Assembly: GCF_003315635.1 (NCBI RefSeq) | Contig: NZ_PDCG01000003.1 | Location: forward strand, 1-64,000 | Source: Bifidobacterium aemilianum | GTDB lineage: Bacteria > Actinomycetota > Actinomycetes > Actinomycetales > Bifidobacteriaceae | Reading direction: 5' to 3' | Length of the DNA stretch: 64,000 nt | In this document: piece by piece, positions 47,224 to 56,590 of the stretch | Numbering within the stretch: position 1 is the first letter of the stretch | Layout: every line of letters begins with the position of its first letter | Position numbers and translations under genes: made by a program | Notes under the pieces: model-generated | Seen by the model: the letters and a program-made list of their open reading frames with translations, nothing else | What the model was told of the DNA's origin: nothing | Databases searched by the model: none

Positions 47224-48219
47224 CTACTTGCAGCCACAGGATTGGCGGATGACCAGTTTCGATTCCATCAGCTGCAGGCCGGGTTTGGCGTCAGGGTCGG
47301 TGGCCGCCTTGAGGGCCAGGTGGGCCAGGGCCTTGGGATTCTGCTCCAGAACGGTGAGTTGTGGGTACATGTACTGCGAGTCTATGGTGCCGTCGAAGGA
47401 GATGAGCGCCATCTCTTCGGGAACCTTGATGCCGCGCTCATGCAGAGCCCGTAAGGCTCCCATGGCGATCAGGTCGGAACCGGCGAAGATGGCCGTGGGT
47501 CGATTGGGTGAGTCCAGGATGCGTAGGGTGGCCAGGTAGCCGCCGGTCCGTGAGAAGCTGGTGCCTTCGATGTGTCCGACGGGAAGTCCGTGGTTCCGGT
47601 GGGCCTCGTACCAGCCTTCCACTCGTCCGTCGCTGATGCCGTTGTATGACTGGCCGATGATCAGGCAGATATTGACGTGGCCATGCCCGAGCAGGTGCTC
47701 CACGCCCAGGACCATGGCCTTGCGGTAGTCGGCGGAGATGGTCCAGCTGTCGGGAAGCTCCCGGTCCACATCGAATACGATGAAGCGGCAGTCACCGCTG
47801 GTCTTGGGCAGCATATCGACCTTTTCGCAGGGGGAGACGAAGAGGGCTTCGACGTTGCGGTCGATGAGTTGTTGGATGACGGTCCGTTCCTTGTCCGGCC
47901 GCCCGTGGGTGGTGGCGAAGAGGGTGGAGTAGCCCTGTTCCGAGGCCTTGAGTTCCAGCTCCTCGTAGACGCCGGCGTTAAAGGGATTGGTCAGGTCGTT
48001 GATGACCGCTCCCAGGGTCTTGGAATTGCCGGTTCGCAGAGCTCGGGCGATGGGATTGGGCTTGTAGTTCAGCTTGTCGGCCGCCTCGCGGACCTTGGCC
48101 TCGGTTCTGGGTGAGACCCGTCTTGGGCCATTGTTGAAGACGTAGCTGACCACGGCTGTGGAGACATGGGCCAGGCGTGCCACATCGTTGCGTGTGGCCT
48201 TGCTTGCTTTGCCGTCCAT
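47224..48219 (-). CDS. LacI-family transcriptional regulator
   Basis: The 331-residue repressor has a helix-turn-helix at residues 8-30 (RNDVARLAHVSTAVVSYVFN), the hinge KPNPIARALRTGNSKTLGAV and a periplasmic-binding-type effector domain. The C-terminus ends SCGCK, typical of bifidobacterial LacI proteins. It is divergent from the alpha-galactoside transport and hydrolase operon, so it most likely represses that operon and itself; a palindrome overlaps the operon promoter and a degenerate copy lies in its own upstream region. The effector is probably an alpha-galactoside or derived sugar. Confidence 0.92.
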   Translation of the reverse strand: MDGKASKATRNDVARLAHVSTAVVSYVFNNGPRRVSPRTEAKVREAADKLNYKPNPIARALRTGNSKTLGAVINDLTNPFNAGVYEELELKASEQGYSTLFATTHGRPDKERTVIQQLIDRNVEALFVSPCEKVDMLPKTSGDCRFIVFDVDRELPDSWTISADYRKAMVLGVEHLLGHGHVNICLIIGQSYNGISDGRVEGWYEAHRNHGLPVGHIEGTSFSRTGGYLATLRILDSPNRPTAIFAGSDLIAMGALRALHERGIKVPEEMALISFDGTIDSQYMYPQLTVLEQNPKALAHLALKAATDPDAKPGLQLMESKLVIRQSCGCK

Positions 48220-48273
48220 GCATGCTCCCTTGCGCTTTTCCTTGTTCCTCCCTCATTATATGAGGAGCCATAA

Positions 48274-48290
48274 ATCTACACGAGATAGTA
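48274..48290. promoter_or_regulatory. Degenerate operator copy before the lacI-type gene
   Basis: ATCTACACGAGATAGTA shares the ATCTACACG half with the operator at 48447-48462 and ends in a diverged TAGTA half. It lies about 60 bp before the regulator's start, suggesting autoregulation. Confidence 0.45.
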
Positions 48291-48434
48291 GCGACGCCAA
48301 GCCCTGCCCCGCAGTCCCGGCTGGCAGGGGCGTTCTGGGCTCGGGGCTGGAAAACATTGGGAATGGAGCCTTTGCGGTTGGTGTATCTTATGGTTAGTCA
48401 GGATTCGTGATTGTTGGCACAGATCAGCCGCACT

Positions 48435-48463
48435 TTGCAATTTAAAATCTACACGTGTAGTAT
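48435..48463 (+). promoter_or_regulatory. Promoter of the alpha-galactoside operon
   Basis: TTGCAA (48435-48440) and TAGTAT (48458-48463) are spaced by 17 bp, about 90 bp before the first gene. The palindromic operator sits between and over the -10. Confidence 0.55.
48449..48460. promoter_or_regulatory. LacI-type operator
   Basis: CTACACGTGTAG is a perfect 12-bp palindrome centred on CG, the usual form for LacI-family sites. It overlaps the -10 and spacer of the promoter at 48435-48463. Confidence 0.7.
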
Positions 48464-48550
48464 TTCCGGTGTTGGCACCCACTCCGGGCAAGGCGCAGAT
48501 GCCGGTCAACGCGGAGAACAGAAAGTCATAGACCACGAAGAGGTGTGATG

Positions 48551-49810
48551 ATGAGAAAAGTGAAGTCAATTGCAGCGATCATCTGCTGCGCCCTATCCCT
48601 AACATCCCTGGCCGCCTGCGGTAGCGGTAAGAGCGAGGGCCCCACCACCGTCGAATTCATGAGCATGCAGGCGATCGGCAGCCCCCGACTCAAGGCCATC
48701 CAAAGCCTGAGCAAGAAGTTCGAGCAGCAGAACCCGAACATCAAGATCAAGGTCATCACCGGAACCAACACCAACGAGAACGACATCAAGGTCCGGCTCG
48801 CCGGCCACAACCCCCCGGACATGTGGTCCACCCACGGTTGGTCGCGTGACCGCTACGGCAACTTCCTGGAGCCCCTGCAGAACCGCCCCTGGGCCAAGCA
48901 GATGAAGCCCCTGGGCGACGACATCTTCAAGGATTCCAAGGGCAACTTCTACGCCCTGCCGGTGGACATTCAGATCTCCGGCATCATGTTCAACAAGACC
49001 GTCCTCGACAAGGTCGGCCTGGACTACAGGACCATCACCAGCTGGGAGGCCTTCGACGACGCCCTGGCCAAGGTCAAGGAGGCTGGCTTCACCCCGCTGC
49101 TGGCCTCACCCAAGGACGGTGGCATCGACGGTGACATAGCCGATTACATTCTTCCCGGTGTCTACAGCGACAAGGAAAAGAAGGATCTCAAGGCCGGTAA
49201 GTTCGATAGCAAGGTCTATGAGAAGATGACCAGCAAGGTCAAGAAGTGGGTGGACGCCGGCTACTTCAACGTGGATTACACCTCCGCCTCACCCGACGAC
49301 CTGGCCCGTGCCATGGCCTCCGACTCTGCCGCCTTCTACATGCGGGCCAACAGCTACGGCCAGCTGATCAGCTCCTTCAACCCCAACGCCAAACTGGGCA
49401 TGATGCCCGTGCCCGCCGAGACCTCGGAGAAGCCCTACTTCTCAAAGGGCGAGGACCTGGCCTTCGGCGTCTCCAAGACCAGCAAACACAAGGAGGATGC
49501 CCTCAAGTTCCTGGACTTCATGGCCGAACCCGCCAACATGAAGGAACTGGTGGACGTCAGCCTCAACGATTCGGCCCTGAAGAACGTCGATTCCGCCCTG
49601 GGTCAGTTCGAGGACAGCTTCAAGTACTGGGTGAGCGACAAGAGGGCCGACACCGTGCCCTTCTTCGACCGCACCTACATGCCCAGCGGCATGTATTCCA
49701 ACTTCTCCAAGTCCACTGATGGCATCATCGCCGGGCAACTCAGTCCCTCCGCCGCCGCCGAGCAGGTCAAGACCTCCTTCTACGGACTCTACGGACAAAA
49801 GAAATCCTGA
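48551..49810 (+). CDS. ABC transporter sugar-binding lipoprotein
   Basis: The 419-residue extracytoplasmic solute-binding protein has a lipoprotein signal (hydrophobic stretch then LTSLAACGSG, lipobox Cys near residue 24). The mature part is of the sugar-binding group 1 type (QNPNIKIKVITGTN, PPDMWSTHGWSRDRYGNFL, KGEDLAFGVSKTSK). It feeds the two permeases that follow. Adjacent GTG and ATGs at 48545, 48548 and 48551 follow AGAGG; the last has best spacing. Substrate is likely an alpha-galactoside (raffinose, stachyose or melibiose), inferred from the downstream GH36 enzyme. Confidence 0.92.
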   Translation: MRKVKSIAAIICCALSLTSLAACGSGKSEGPTTVEFMSMQAIGSPRLKAIQSLSKKFEQQNPNIKIKVITGTNTNENDIKVRLAGHNPPDMWSTHGWSRDRYGNFLEPLQNRPWAKQMKPLGDDIFKDSKGNFYALPVDIQISGIMFNKTVLDKVGLDYRTITSWEAFDDALAKVKEAGFTPLLASPKDGGIDGDIADYILPGVYSDKEKKDLKAGKFDSKVYEKMTSKVKKWVDAGYFNVDYTSASPDDLARAMASDSAAFYMRANSYGQLISSFNPNAKLGMMPVPAETSEKPYFSKGEDLAFGVSKTSKHKEDALKFLDFMAEPANMKELVDVSLNDSALKNVDSALGQFEDSFKYWVSDKRADTVPFFDRTYMPSGMYSNFSKSTDGIIAGQLSPSAAAEQVKTSFYGLYGQKKS

Positions 49811-49831
49811 ACCAAGGTGTGTTGACGAGTC

Positions 49832-50752
49832 ATGACGACTGCAAAAAACCGAACGGTCAGCCCCTCCCGCAAGAGGGGCAACCCCTCCAAAATGAGGGGT
49901 TCGCTAGTCAATTTCTTTTACCTGCCGGCCCTGGTCATCCTAGTGGCCTTCATGATCTACCCCCTGCTGTCAGGCATCGGTCTGTCCATGACCAACTGGG
50001 ATGGCTACAATGCCGAGAAACCCTTCGTGGGCTTGGCCAACTACGCACACATGTTCACCGACGGCAACTTCCTGACCGTCGTGGTCAACACGCTGATCTA
50101 CGGCATCGGCAGCACCATCATCCAGCAGATTCTGGGCCTGGCCCTGGCCCTGCTGCTGAACACCAGGATCAAGGGCAAGTCCGTGATCAGGGCGATCATC
50201 TACTTGCCGGCCCTGGTGGCTCCTGTGGTCATGAGCATCATGTACTACTTCATCTTCCAATACCAACAGGGTGCGCTCAACCAGATCCGCAGCTGGGTTG
50301 GCATGGAGAAGGTCGCCTGGTTCAACGACGCCCACACGGTGGTCATCATCATCACCGTGGTCAATGCCATCCAGTTCGTGGGCGTCTCCATGATCATCTA
50401 CCTGGCCGGTCTGCAGACCATGGACCCGGAGGTCATTGAGGCCGCCGAGGTAGACGGAGCCCACGGCTGGAAGATGTTCTGCGACATTCAGCTCCCCCTG
50501 CTTGCCCCCTCCTTCACCACCAGCGTGGTCCTCAACCTCATCGGAGGACTCAAGCTCTACGATTCCATCAAGGTGCTGACCAACGGCGGCCCGGGCTACT
50601 CGAGCAACTCGCTCTCCTCCTACATCAGCATCATGTATTTCGACAACCAGTCGGCAGGCTACGCCTCTGCTGTCGGGGTCTTCCTGTTCGTCATGATCAT
50701 CATCGTGACGCAGATTGTGAACAAGGGCCTGAGCAAGTTGGATTGGGAGTGA
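49832..50752 (+). CDS. ABC sugar transporter permease (MalF/UgpA type)
   Basis: The 306-residue membrane protein has six helices, a polar 25-residue N-terminus and the permease EAA loop EVIEAAEVDGAHGWKMFCDI that contacts the ATPase. The first helix is FFYLPALVILVAFMIYPLLS. It begins 21 bp after the binding-protein stop. No ATPase gene is in the operon, so the system must use a shared ATPase of MsmK type encoded elsewhere. Confidence 0.92.
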   Translation: MTTAKNRTVSPSRKRGNPSKMRGSLVNFFYLPALVILVAFMIYPLLSGIGLSMTNWDGYNAEKPFVGLANYAHMFTDGNFLTVVVNTLIYGIGSTIIQQILGLALALLLNTRIKGKSVIRAIIYLPALVAPVVMSIMYYFIFQYQQGALNQIRSWVGMEKVAWFNDAHTVVIIITVVNAIQFVGVSMIIYLAGLQTMDPEVIEAAEVDGAHGWKMFCDIQLPLLAPSFTTSVVLNLIGGLKLYDSIKVLTNGGPGYSSNSLSSYISIMYFDNQSAGYASAVGVFLFVMIIIVTQIVNKGLSKLDWE

Positions 50753-50759
50753 TCGCAAT

Positions 50760-51626
50760 ATGAGCAAGAAGAATCGCGAGTCGCGAGAGATGTCATACTC
50801 CCCTGGTGACTACGTACGCGGGCGTTGGGCCATCTACCTTTTCCTGGCTGTGGTGGTGCTCTGCCAGCTGGTCCCCTTCTACCTGGCCATCACCACCTCC
50901 CTGAAGCCGGCGGACGATCTGTCCTCGGCCCTGGTGCCACGGCTCAAGGACCCGGCCTGGAGCAACTGGTCCGACGCGGTCACCGAGGGCGGCATCCTGA
51001 CTTCGGTGCTCAACAGCATCATCGTCACCGCCTGCACCACGCTCCTGGTCTGCCTGCTGGGTTCCATGGCCGCCTACCCCCTGGCCCGCAGAGTCAGTCG
51101 CTTCAACAAGTTCGTCTCCTGGTTCGTGCTGTCCATGATGATGATCCCGCCATTGAGCATTCTGGTGCCGCTCTACACCTTCCTGGTCAACATTGGCGGG
51201 GTGAACCACTACTGGGGCATCATCCTGGTGCTGACAGCCACCCACCTGCCCCTGTCGGTCTTCCTCTACACCTCCTTCATCAAGGCCATCCCGCCCGCCA
51301 TTGATGAGGCCGGAACCATTGACGGAGCCAACAAGATCCAGGTCTTCGGCAGGTTGATCCTGCCCATGCTCAAGCCAGTGACGGCCACCGTGGTCATCAT
51401 GACGGGATCCGGCGTGTGGAACGACTACGCCATTTCCAGCTACCTTCTGACCGACCCAGGCAAGCAGACCATCGCACCTCGTGTGGCCTCCTTCTTCTCC
51501 GAGAACACCAACAACCTGGGCATCGCCGCTGCGGCCGCCCTGATTGCGGCAGCGCCGATGGTGGTGGCCTACCTCTTCCTGCAGAAGTACTTCATTGCGG
51601 GAATGGTGGCCGGTTCCGTCAAGTAA
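50760..51626 (+). CDS. ABC sugar transporter permease (MalG/UgpE type)
   Basis: The 288-residue membrane protein pairs with the preceding permease and starts seven bases after it. Its six helices begin IYLFLAVVVLCQLVPFYLAI, and the EAA loop DEAGTIDGANKIQVFGRLIL lies near residue 190. The ending FLQKYFIAGMVAGSVK is canonical for this subfamily. Confidence 0.92.
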   Translation: MSKKNRESREMSYSPGDYVRGRWAIYLFLAVVVLCQLVPFYLAITTSLKPADDLSSALVPRLKDPAWSNWSDAVTEGGILTSVLNSIIVTACTTLLVCLLGSMAAYPLARRVSRFNKFVSWFVLSMMMIPPLSILVPLYTFLVNIGGVNHYWGIILVLTATHLPLSVFLYTSFIKAIPPAIDEAGTIDGANKIQVFGRLILPMLKPVTATVVIMTGSGVWNDYAISSYLLTDPGKQTIAPRVASFFSENTNNLGIAAAAALIAAAPMVVAYLFLQKYFIAGMVAGSVK

Positions 51627-51721
51627 CGCCATCCACTCCCGCCCTGGGCCGCCCAGCCCGTGGGCGGGAGTCCGCTCCCCCGACCAGTACGAACAACCCC
51701 ACTTCTAGCCAAAGGACGACC

Positions 51722-53830
51722 ATGCTCTTCCCATCCGTGACCTCTCCAAGCCGGGCAGCGACACGAATACTCCTGACTGATCCAGTCCTGGGGGCGGACC
51801 TGCCCAGCGCTGTCACCATCGTATCCAGCAAGGAAGCCGGCGGTTACGAGACCGGGCCCTACCAGGGTCAGCTGGCAAGGCCCCTGCTGGCAGAGCACGC
51901 CTTGAACTCTTATATTCGCCCGAGCCTGCGCGGCCAACGGCTGACGGCACAGACCTACGGAAGGGATTGGTCACCACGATTCACACTGACCAGCGTGGAT
52001 GCGCAGTCTGATTGCCACTATGCCTATAGGGCCCAAGACGCCGATGCTGGCCTGGAACTACTCACCGAAATGGAAAGCCTGCCCGGCGGCAGCCTCAGGA
52101 TTCGCCACAGCCTGACCAACACCGGCCAGGGAGACTACCTCCTGGATGGCCTTGAGGTCAGGCTGCCCCTGGCCGACGACCAGACCGAGATCCTTGATTT
52201 CACCGGTCGCCACGAGCATGAGCGGACCCCCCAGCGCCGTGAGCTGGCCGATGGCATGTGGCTGCGCGAAGGGCGCAGGGGCAAGCCCAACTTCGAGGGC
52301 AACCTGCTGATTGTGGGAACCCCCGGCTTCGACTTCCACCATGGGTCCATCGTGATGGTGCAGCCAGCCTGGAGTGGCAACGCCGTTCTGGCCGTGGACC
52401 GCAGCTATGACCAGGAGGCCGGCATCGTGGCGGGAGAACTCCTCCTACCTGGCGAGCTGGTGCTCAGGACCGGTCAGACCTATACCATGCCCTGGATTGT
52501 CGTGACGGCCTCGGACCAGGGCCTCGACCAGGCGGCCCAGAGCCTGCACGCCTGGGAACGCAGCCTGCCCGAGCACCCAAGCCGGCAACCGGTCACCCTC
52601 AATGTCTGGGAGGCGGTCGGATTCGACCAAGACTTCGGCAGACTCAAGGAGATCGCCCAGAGGGCCGCATCCATCGGCGTCGAACGCTACGTGCTCGATG
52701 ACGGCTGGTTCCACCTACGCAGGGACGACTACGCCGGCCTGGGCGATTGGTGGGTGGCCCAGGACGTCTGGCCCCAAGGATTGAAGCCCCTGGCCGACTA
52801 CGTCCATGGACTGGGCATGCAATTCGGCCTCTGGTTCGAGCCGGAAATGGTCAACCAGGATTCCGACCTCTACCGGGAGCACCCCGAATGGATCATGCAG
52901 GCCTCAGCCCGCACCCCCGAACTTCAACGCCACCAACTCATGCTCGACCTCTCCAACACCCAGGCCTTCGACCATGTCTTCACCGCCATGTGCCAGGTCC
53001 TGGATGAATGCCCAGTGGACTGCATCAAGTGGGACCACAACCGGGCCCTCCTCGAGTCCGGCAGCAACCAGCGGCACGGCGCCCCGGCCGTTCACCAGCA
53101 AACCCAGGCCTACTACCGGCTCCTTGATGCCCTCCGGGAGCGCTACCCGCAGATCGAGTGGGAATCCTGCGCCAGCGGTGGCGGCCGCATTGATCCGGGG
53201 GTCATCGAGAAGGTCAAGCGCTTCTGGACCTCCGACATGACCGATGCCCTGAGCCGGCAGCAGATCCAACGTTGGACCCTGCAGACTGTGGCACCCGAAT
53301 ACATCGGAGCACACATCTCCCAGCCCAGCTCCCAGCAGAGCGGGCGCACCTTCAGCCTGGCCTTCCGAGCACCCACGGCCGTCTTCTTCAGCTTCGGCAT
53401 CGAATGGGACATCAGCACCGCCGACAGCGGGGAGCTTGAAGAGCTGGCCAGCTGGATCAGCTGGTATAAGGAGCACCGGGACTTCCTGCACTCCGGCCTG
53501 GTCAACCGCTTCAAGCCGGCCGACCCGACCGTCTTCGCCTACGGCGTCATCGCCGAGGACCGCAGCCGGGCCCTCGTGGCCCAGGGGCAGTACGAGGAAA
53601 GCGACAGCGACCGGGGATCATACCTGCGTATCCCCGGCCTGCTGGACCAAGGCCAGTACCGACTGCGCTGGACCGGCCCTGAACCCGCACGCGCGGCCGA
53701 GGAAGTGATGGATCCATACGGTCCGCTGGGCCAGCAGCTGGTCTCCGGCAGGTACCTGGCCACCGTTGGCATCCGCATTCCCCGCTGCATGCCCGAAACA
53801 ATGCGTCTTATCGACATAGAGCTCCAGTAG
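51722..53830 (+). CDS. Alpha-galactosidase, GH36
   Basis: The 702-residue intracellular enzyme hydrolyses terminal alpha-1,6-galactose from raffinose-type sugars. An N-terminal beta-supersandwich domain (about 1-290) precedes the barrel with VLDDGWFHLRRDDYAGLGDW, LWFEPEMVNQDSDLYREHP, nucleophile D438 in CIKWDHNRA, ESCASGGGRIDPGV and acid/base D505 in FWTSDMTDALSRQQ. Length matches bacterial GH36. The ATG at 51722 follows AAAGGAC; a longer open frame to 51416 overlaps the permease gene in another frame and is rejected. No signal peptide, so the sugar is imported whole. Confidence 0.95.
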   Translation: MLFPSVTSPSRAATRILLTDPVLGADLPSAVTIVSSKEAGGYETGPYQGQLARPLLAEHALNSYIRPSLRGQRLTAQTYGRDWSPRFTLTSVDAQSDCHYAYRAQDADAGLELLTEMESLPGGSLRIRHSLTNTGQGDYLLDGLEVRLPLADDQTEILDFTGRHEHERTPQRRELADGMWLREGRRGKPNFEGNLLIVGTPGFDFHHGSIVMVQPAWSGNAVLAVDRSYDQEAGIVAGELLLPGELVLRTGQTYTMPWIVVTASDQGLDQAAQSLHAWERSLPEHPSRQPVTLNVWEAVGFDQDFGRLKEIAQRAASIGVERYVLDDGWFHLRRDDYAGLGDWWVAQDVWPQGLKPLADYVHGLGMQFGLWFEPEMVNQDSDLYREHPEWIMQASARTPELQRHQLMLDLSNTQAFDHVFTAMCQVLDECPVDCIKWDHNRALLESGSNQRHGAPAVHQQTQAYYRLLDALRERYPQIEWESCASGGGRIDPGVIEKVKRFWTSDMTDALSRQQIQRWTLQTVAPEYIGAHISQPSSQQSGRTFSLAFRAPTAVFFSFGIEWDISTADSGELEELASWISWYKEHRDFLHSGLVNRFKPADPTVFAYGVIAEDRSRALVAQGQYEESDSDRGSYLRIPGLLDQGQYRLRWTGPEPARAAEEVMDPYGPLGQQLVSGRYLATVGIRIPRCMPETMRLIDIELQ

Positions 53831-53836
53831 GCAACC

Positions 53837-55462
53837 ATGGCAGTCATCTCGCAAGCGCTTAGCGAACCAGACCTCATCCGCATCGTCACCGAGGCGGGAA
53901 CCTTCGACAGCACCACTGGGGGCTACCAGCACGCGGACATCCGGCTGCGTTGCCAGTCGACCGCAGCCGGCAGCCTCCGGGTCAGCCTGCAGGCCGACCA
54001 GACGCCGGTCAGCATGGTGACCCTGCGCTGGGAGAGGCCCATGCCCAAGGAGGGCAGGTACCTGGCCGACGAATGGGAGCGGGGCTATGGGACCATGGGT
54101 TTCCGGGGCCTGGTACCCAACCGGATCATGCCCTGGTACTTTGCCCACGTGGCCGGGGGCCGCACCAGCGCTTACGGTGTCAAGGTCCGGCCTGATGCCA
54201 TGTGCTTCTGGCAGGTCGACAGCAGTGGCATCACCCTCAACATGGACGTGCGCAGCGGTGGCCGGGGCGTGATTCTGGCCGGTGGCACACTGAAGCTGGC
54301 CGAGGTGCTGGCGCTCGCCTATGAGGAGGTCGACTCCTTCGAGGCCATACGGAGCTTCTGCGCGGCGCTCTGCACCGATCCCCTCTGCGCCGGGGGGCCG
54401 GTCTATGGCAGCAACAACTGGTACTACGCCTACGGGCAGAGCAGCCAGGCCGAGACGCTGGCCGATGCCGACTACCTGGCCCAGCTGTCTGAAGGCAACG
54501 CCGTTCGGCCCTTCCTGGTCCTGGACGACTGCTGGCAGGAGGACCGCAGGAGCGACTACAACGGCGGCCCCTGGCGGCAGGGCAACGATGACTTCCCTTC
54601 CATGAGAGCCCTGGCTCAAGGCATCAGCGCCAGGGGCGTGCGGCCCGGAATCTGGGCCAGGCTGCTGCTTGACGAGAGTGCGGCGATCCCCGACGAATGG
54701 CGGCTGGCCCACACCGGCTGTCTGGACCCCACCCACCCGGATGCCCTGGCCCATATCGCCGCTGATGTGGAGCGGTTCTGCGCCTGGGGCTATGAGCTGA
54801 TCAAGCATGACTTCTCGACCCTGGACCTCTTCGGCCGTTACGGCTGGGAGATGAACCCACTGGTCACGCAAGGGGGATGGCACTTCCATGACCGGTCGCG
54901 CACCAGCGCCCAGGTGGTCAAGGACCTCTACCGGACCATACTTGAAAGGGCCCAGCCATACGGAACGTTGATCTTGGGCTGCGACACCATAGGCCATCTG
55001 GGTGCCGGACTCATGCACATTGATCGGGTGGGCGACGACACCAGTGGCGTCAGTTGGGAACGGACCCGCTGCAACGGCATCAACACCCTGGCTTTCAGGC
55101 TGCCGCAGCACGGCACCTTCTTTGACATCGATGCTGATTGCATCGGTATATCCAGCAGCATCGACTGGCAACTCAACCGGCAGTGGTCCGACCTCCTGGC
55201 CCGAAGCGGAACACCCTACTTCTTCTCGGCCAGGGCCCATTCGGTGCCGGCGGAGGTCGAGGGGCAACTGCGGGTCGACCTAGGCAGGGCGGCCCGGCCT
55301 CAGGGCATATCCAAGCCGCTGGACTGGGAACTGACCGACTGCCCGGAAGACTGGGAGTCAGACGGTGAACGCCGACACTATAGCTGGTATGGCAGGGCCG
55401 GAATCGAGTTTGCCTGGCATAGCAACAGGAGCATGCCCATGCTGTCCATCATCGACGAGTAG
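53837..55462 (+). CDS. Putative clan GH-D glycosidase (distant alpha-galactosidase-like)
   Basis: The 541-residue protein starts six bases after the GH36 stop. It has an N-terminal beta-rich part (about 1-185) and a TIM-barrel half with FLVLDDCWQED, RPGIWARLLL, the likely nucleophile D325 in ELIKHDFSTLDLFGRYG and a likely acid/base D400 or D401 in RVGDDTSGVSW. This order and spacing are those of clan GH-D (GH27/GH36/GH31), but overall it does not look like the typical GH36 enzyme next door. It probably acts on another alpha-galactosidic linkage or alpha-N-acetylgalactosaminide; specificity is unknown. Confidence 0.75.
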   Translation: MAVISQALSEPDLIRIVTEAGTFDSTTGGYQHADIRLRCQSTAAGSLRVSLQADQTPVSMVTLRWERPMPKEGRYLADEWERGYGTMGFRGLVPNRIMPWYFAHVAGGRTSAYGVKVRPDAMCFWQVDSSGITLNMDVRSGGRGVILAGGTLKLAEVLALAYEEVDSFEAIRSFCAALCTDPLCAGGPVYGSNNWYYAYGQSSQAETLADADYLAQLSEGNAVRPFLVLDDCWQEDRRSDYNGGPWRQGNDDFPSMRALAQGISARGVRPGIWARLLLDESAAIPDEWRLAHTGCLDPTHPDALAHIAADVERFCAWGYELIKHDFSTLDLFGRYGWEMNPLVTQGGWHFHDRSRTSAQVVKDLYRTILERAQPYGTLILGCDTIGHLGAGLMHIDRVGDDTSGVSWERTRCNGINTLAFRLPQHGTFFDIDADCIGISSSIDWQLNRQWSDLLARSGTPYFFSARAHSVPAEVEGQLRVDLGRAARPQGISKPLDWELTDCPEDWESDGERRHYSWYGRAGIEFAWHSNRSMPMLSIIDE

Positions 55463-55494
55463 GCGTGTGGGCTGGCTTCTATGTGGGCTGGCCC

Positions 55495-56223
55495 TTAGAA
55501 GGAGAGGACCTCGACCTTGCCGGTGGACATCTGGTAGCGGGCCCCGACCAGCTGTAGCTCCTGGCGGCTTAGGGCCTCCTGGATGATGGGAGAACGGGTG
55601 ACCAGGGCCTCGATGCTGGCGGCCACATGGACCTGCTCGATCTCTGAGGCGGTATGCAGACCAGCTGCCTTGGCCTGTAGGACGGAGGCCCCCACCGATT
55701 GCAGGATTGTGGACCCCGACTGGGCCAGGGCCTGGGCGATGGCCTCGTCCTCCCACAGGGAGTCGCTGTCGGGAACGTCGCCGCCGTCATTGTGGGCTGC
55801 CGTCTCCCTGGCCAGACGGCCCAACTCCTCGATGCTGCTGGCTACAGCCCCGCAGCCCTCGTGTCCCATGACCACAAGCAGGCTGACCTGCAGGTCCGTC
55901 ACGGCGTATTCCAGGGAGGCAATCACGGCATCGTCGAGCATCTGCCCAGCTGTACGGACCGTGAAGAGGTCGCCCAGGCCCTGGTCGAAGATGATCTCCG
56001 GAGGCACCCGGGAATCCGAGCAGGCCAGCACGGCCGTATCAGGTTGCTGCCGGTCCAGCAGCGATTCACGGGTCCCCCGGTCCTGCCAGGGGTGCTCCGC
56101 CTTCCCCTCGGCAAAGCGCCGGTTCCCTGCCAGCATACGGCTCCAAGTGGCATTGGCTGTGGACTCCTGGTCGGAGCCCCTCCTTCGATCATCCTGACCC
56201 TGCCCCCGGTCTTGACCCATCAT
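55495..56223 (-). CDS. Beta-class carbonic anhydrase
   Basis: The 242-residue zinc enzyme interconverts CO2 and bicarbonate. Zinc ligands are C68, H121 and C124, with D70 in the CSDSR motif, and GHEGCGA is present. The first 22 residues are a polar extension (GQDRGQGQDDRRRGSDQE). ATG at 56223 follows AAGGGG. Bicarbonate made here would feed the phosphoenolpyruvate carboxylase encoded 5 kb away, an inference from pathway logic. Confidence 0.92.
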   Translation of the reverse strand: MMGQDRGQGQDDRRRGSDQESTANATWSRMLAGNRRFAEGKAEHPWQDRGTRESLLDRQQPDTAVLACSDSRVPPEIIFDQGLGDLFTVRTAGQMLDDAVIASLEYAVTDLQVSLLVVMGHEGCGAVASSIEELGRLARETAAHNDGGDVPDSDSLWEDEAIAQALAQSGSTILQSVGASVLQAKAAGLHTASEIEQVHVAASIEALVTRSPIIQEALSRQELQLVGARYQMSTGKVEVLSF

Positions 56224-56419
56224 TCCAACCCCTTCGTCCTACACGCCTGGTCCGATTCCCGTCATGCTTACCTACATCCTACTGGGCTTCACACTGGGTA
56301 ATCACCGTATTCCCACCAGTGCCACTGTGCTGGCTGGATGCATATGGTATGGGTGAGCAGTGAGGAGGTGAGCACTGCTCCTCCAACCTCGATTGTGACG
56401 AGGGACACAAAACTCCCCG

Positions 56420-56448
56420 GTGACTCATCTTTGTCTTTGGGATAGCAT
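56420..56448 (+). promoter_or_regulatory. Possible ahpC promoter
   Basis: GTGACT (56420-56425) and TAGCAT (56443-56448) are 17 bp apart, about 140 bp before the ahpC start. Both are four-of-six matches. The rest of the 367-bp gap (56224-56590) shows no gene. Confidence 0.3.
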
Positions 56449-56590
56449 GACTTCGTAGAGCCTTGGAAGATGGCTCGCCTGGGCCAAGCGTGGTTTGCGG
56501 CTGTGGGCGGGCAGACACCAGGCTGGATACGGTCATGGTGACCTATGGCCGTAGGCCGACACACAAGCGCAAAGAGGTAACGAGGTAACC

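Noticed and set aside
51416..51721. Extension of the alpha-galactosidase into the permease gene
   Set aside because: It overlaps the permease in another frame, while an ATG with ribosome site at 51722 fits the family length.
53618..55267. 549-codon minus-strand open frame opposite the glycosidase genes
   Set aside because: The plus-strand frames form an operon with ribosome sites and catalytic motifs; the antisense product is compositionally biased.
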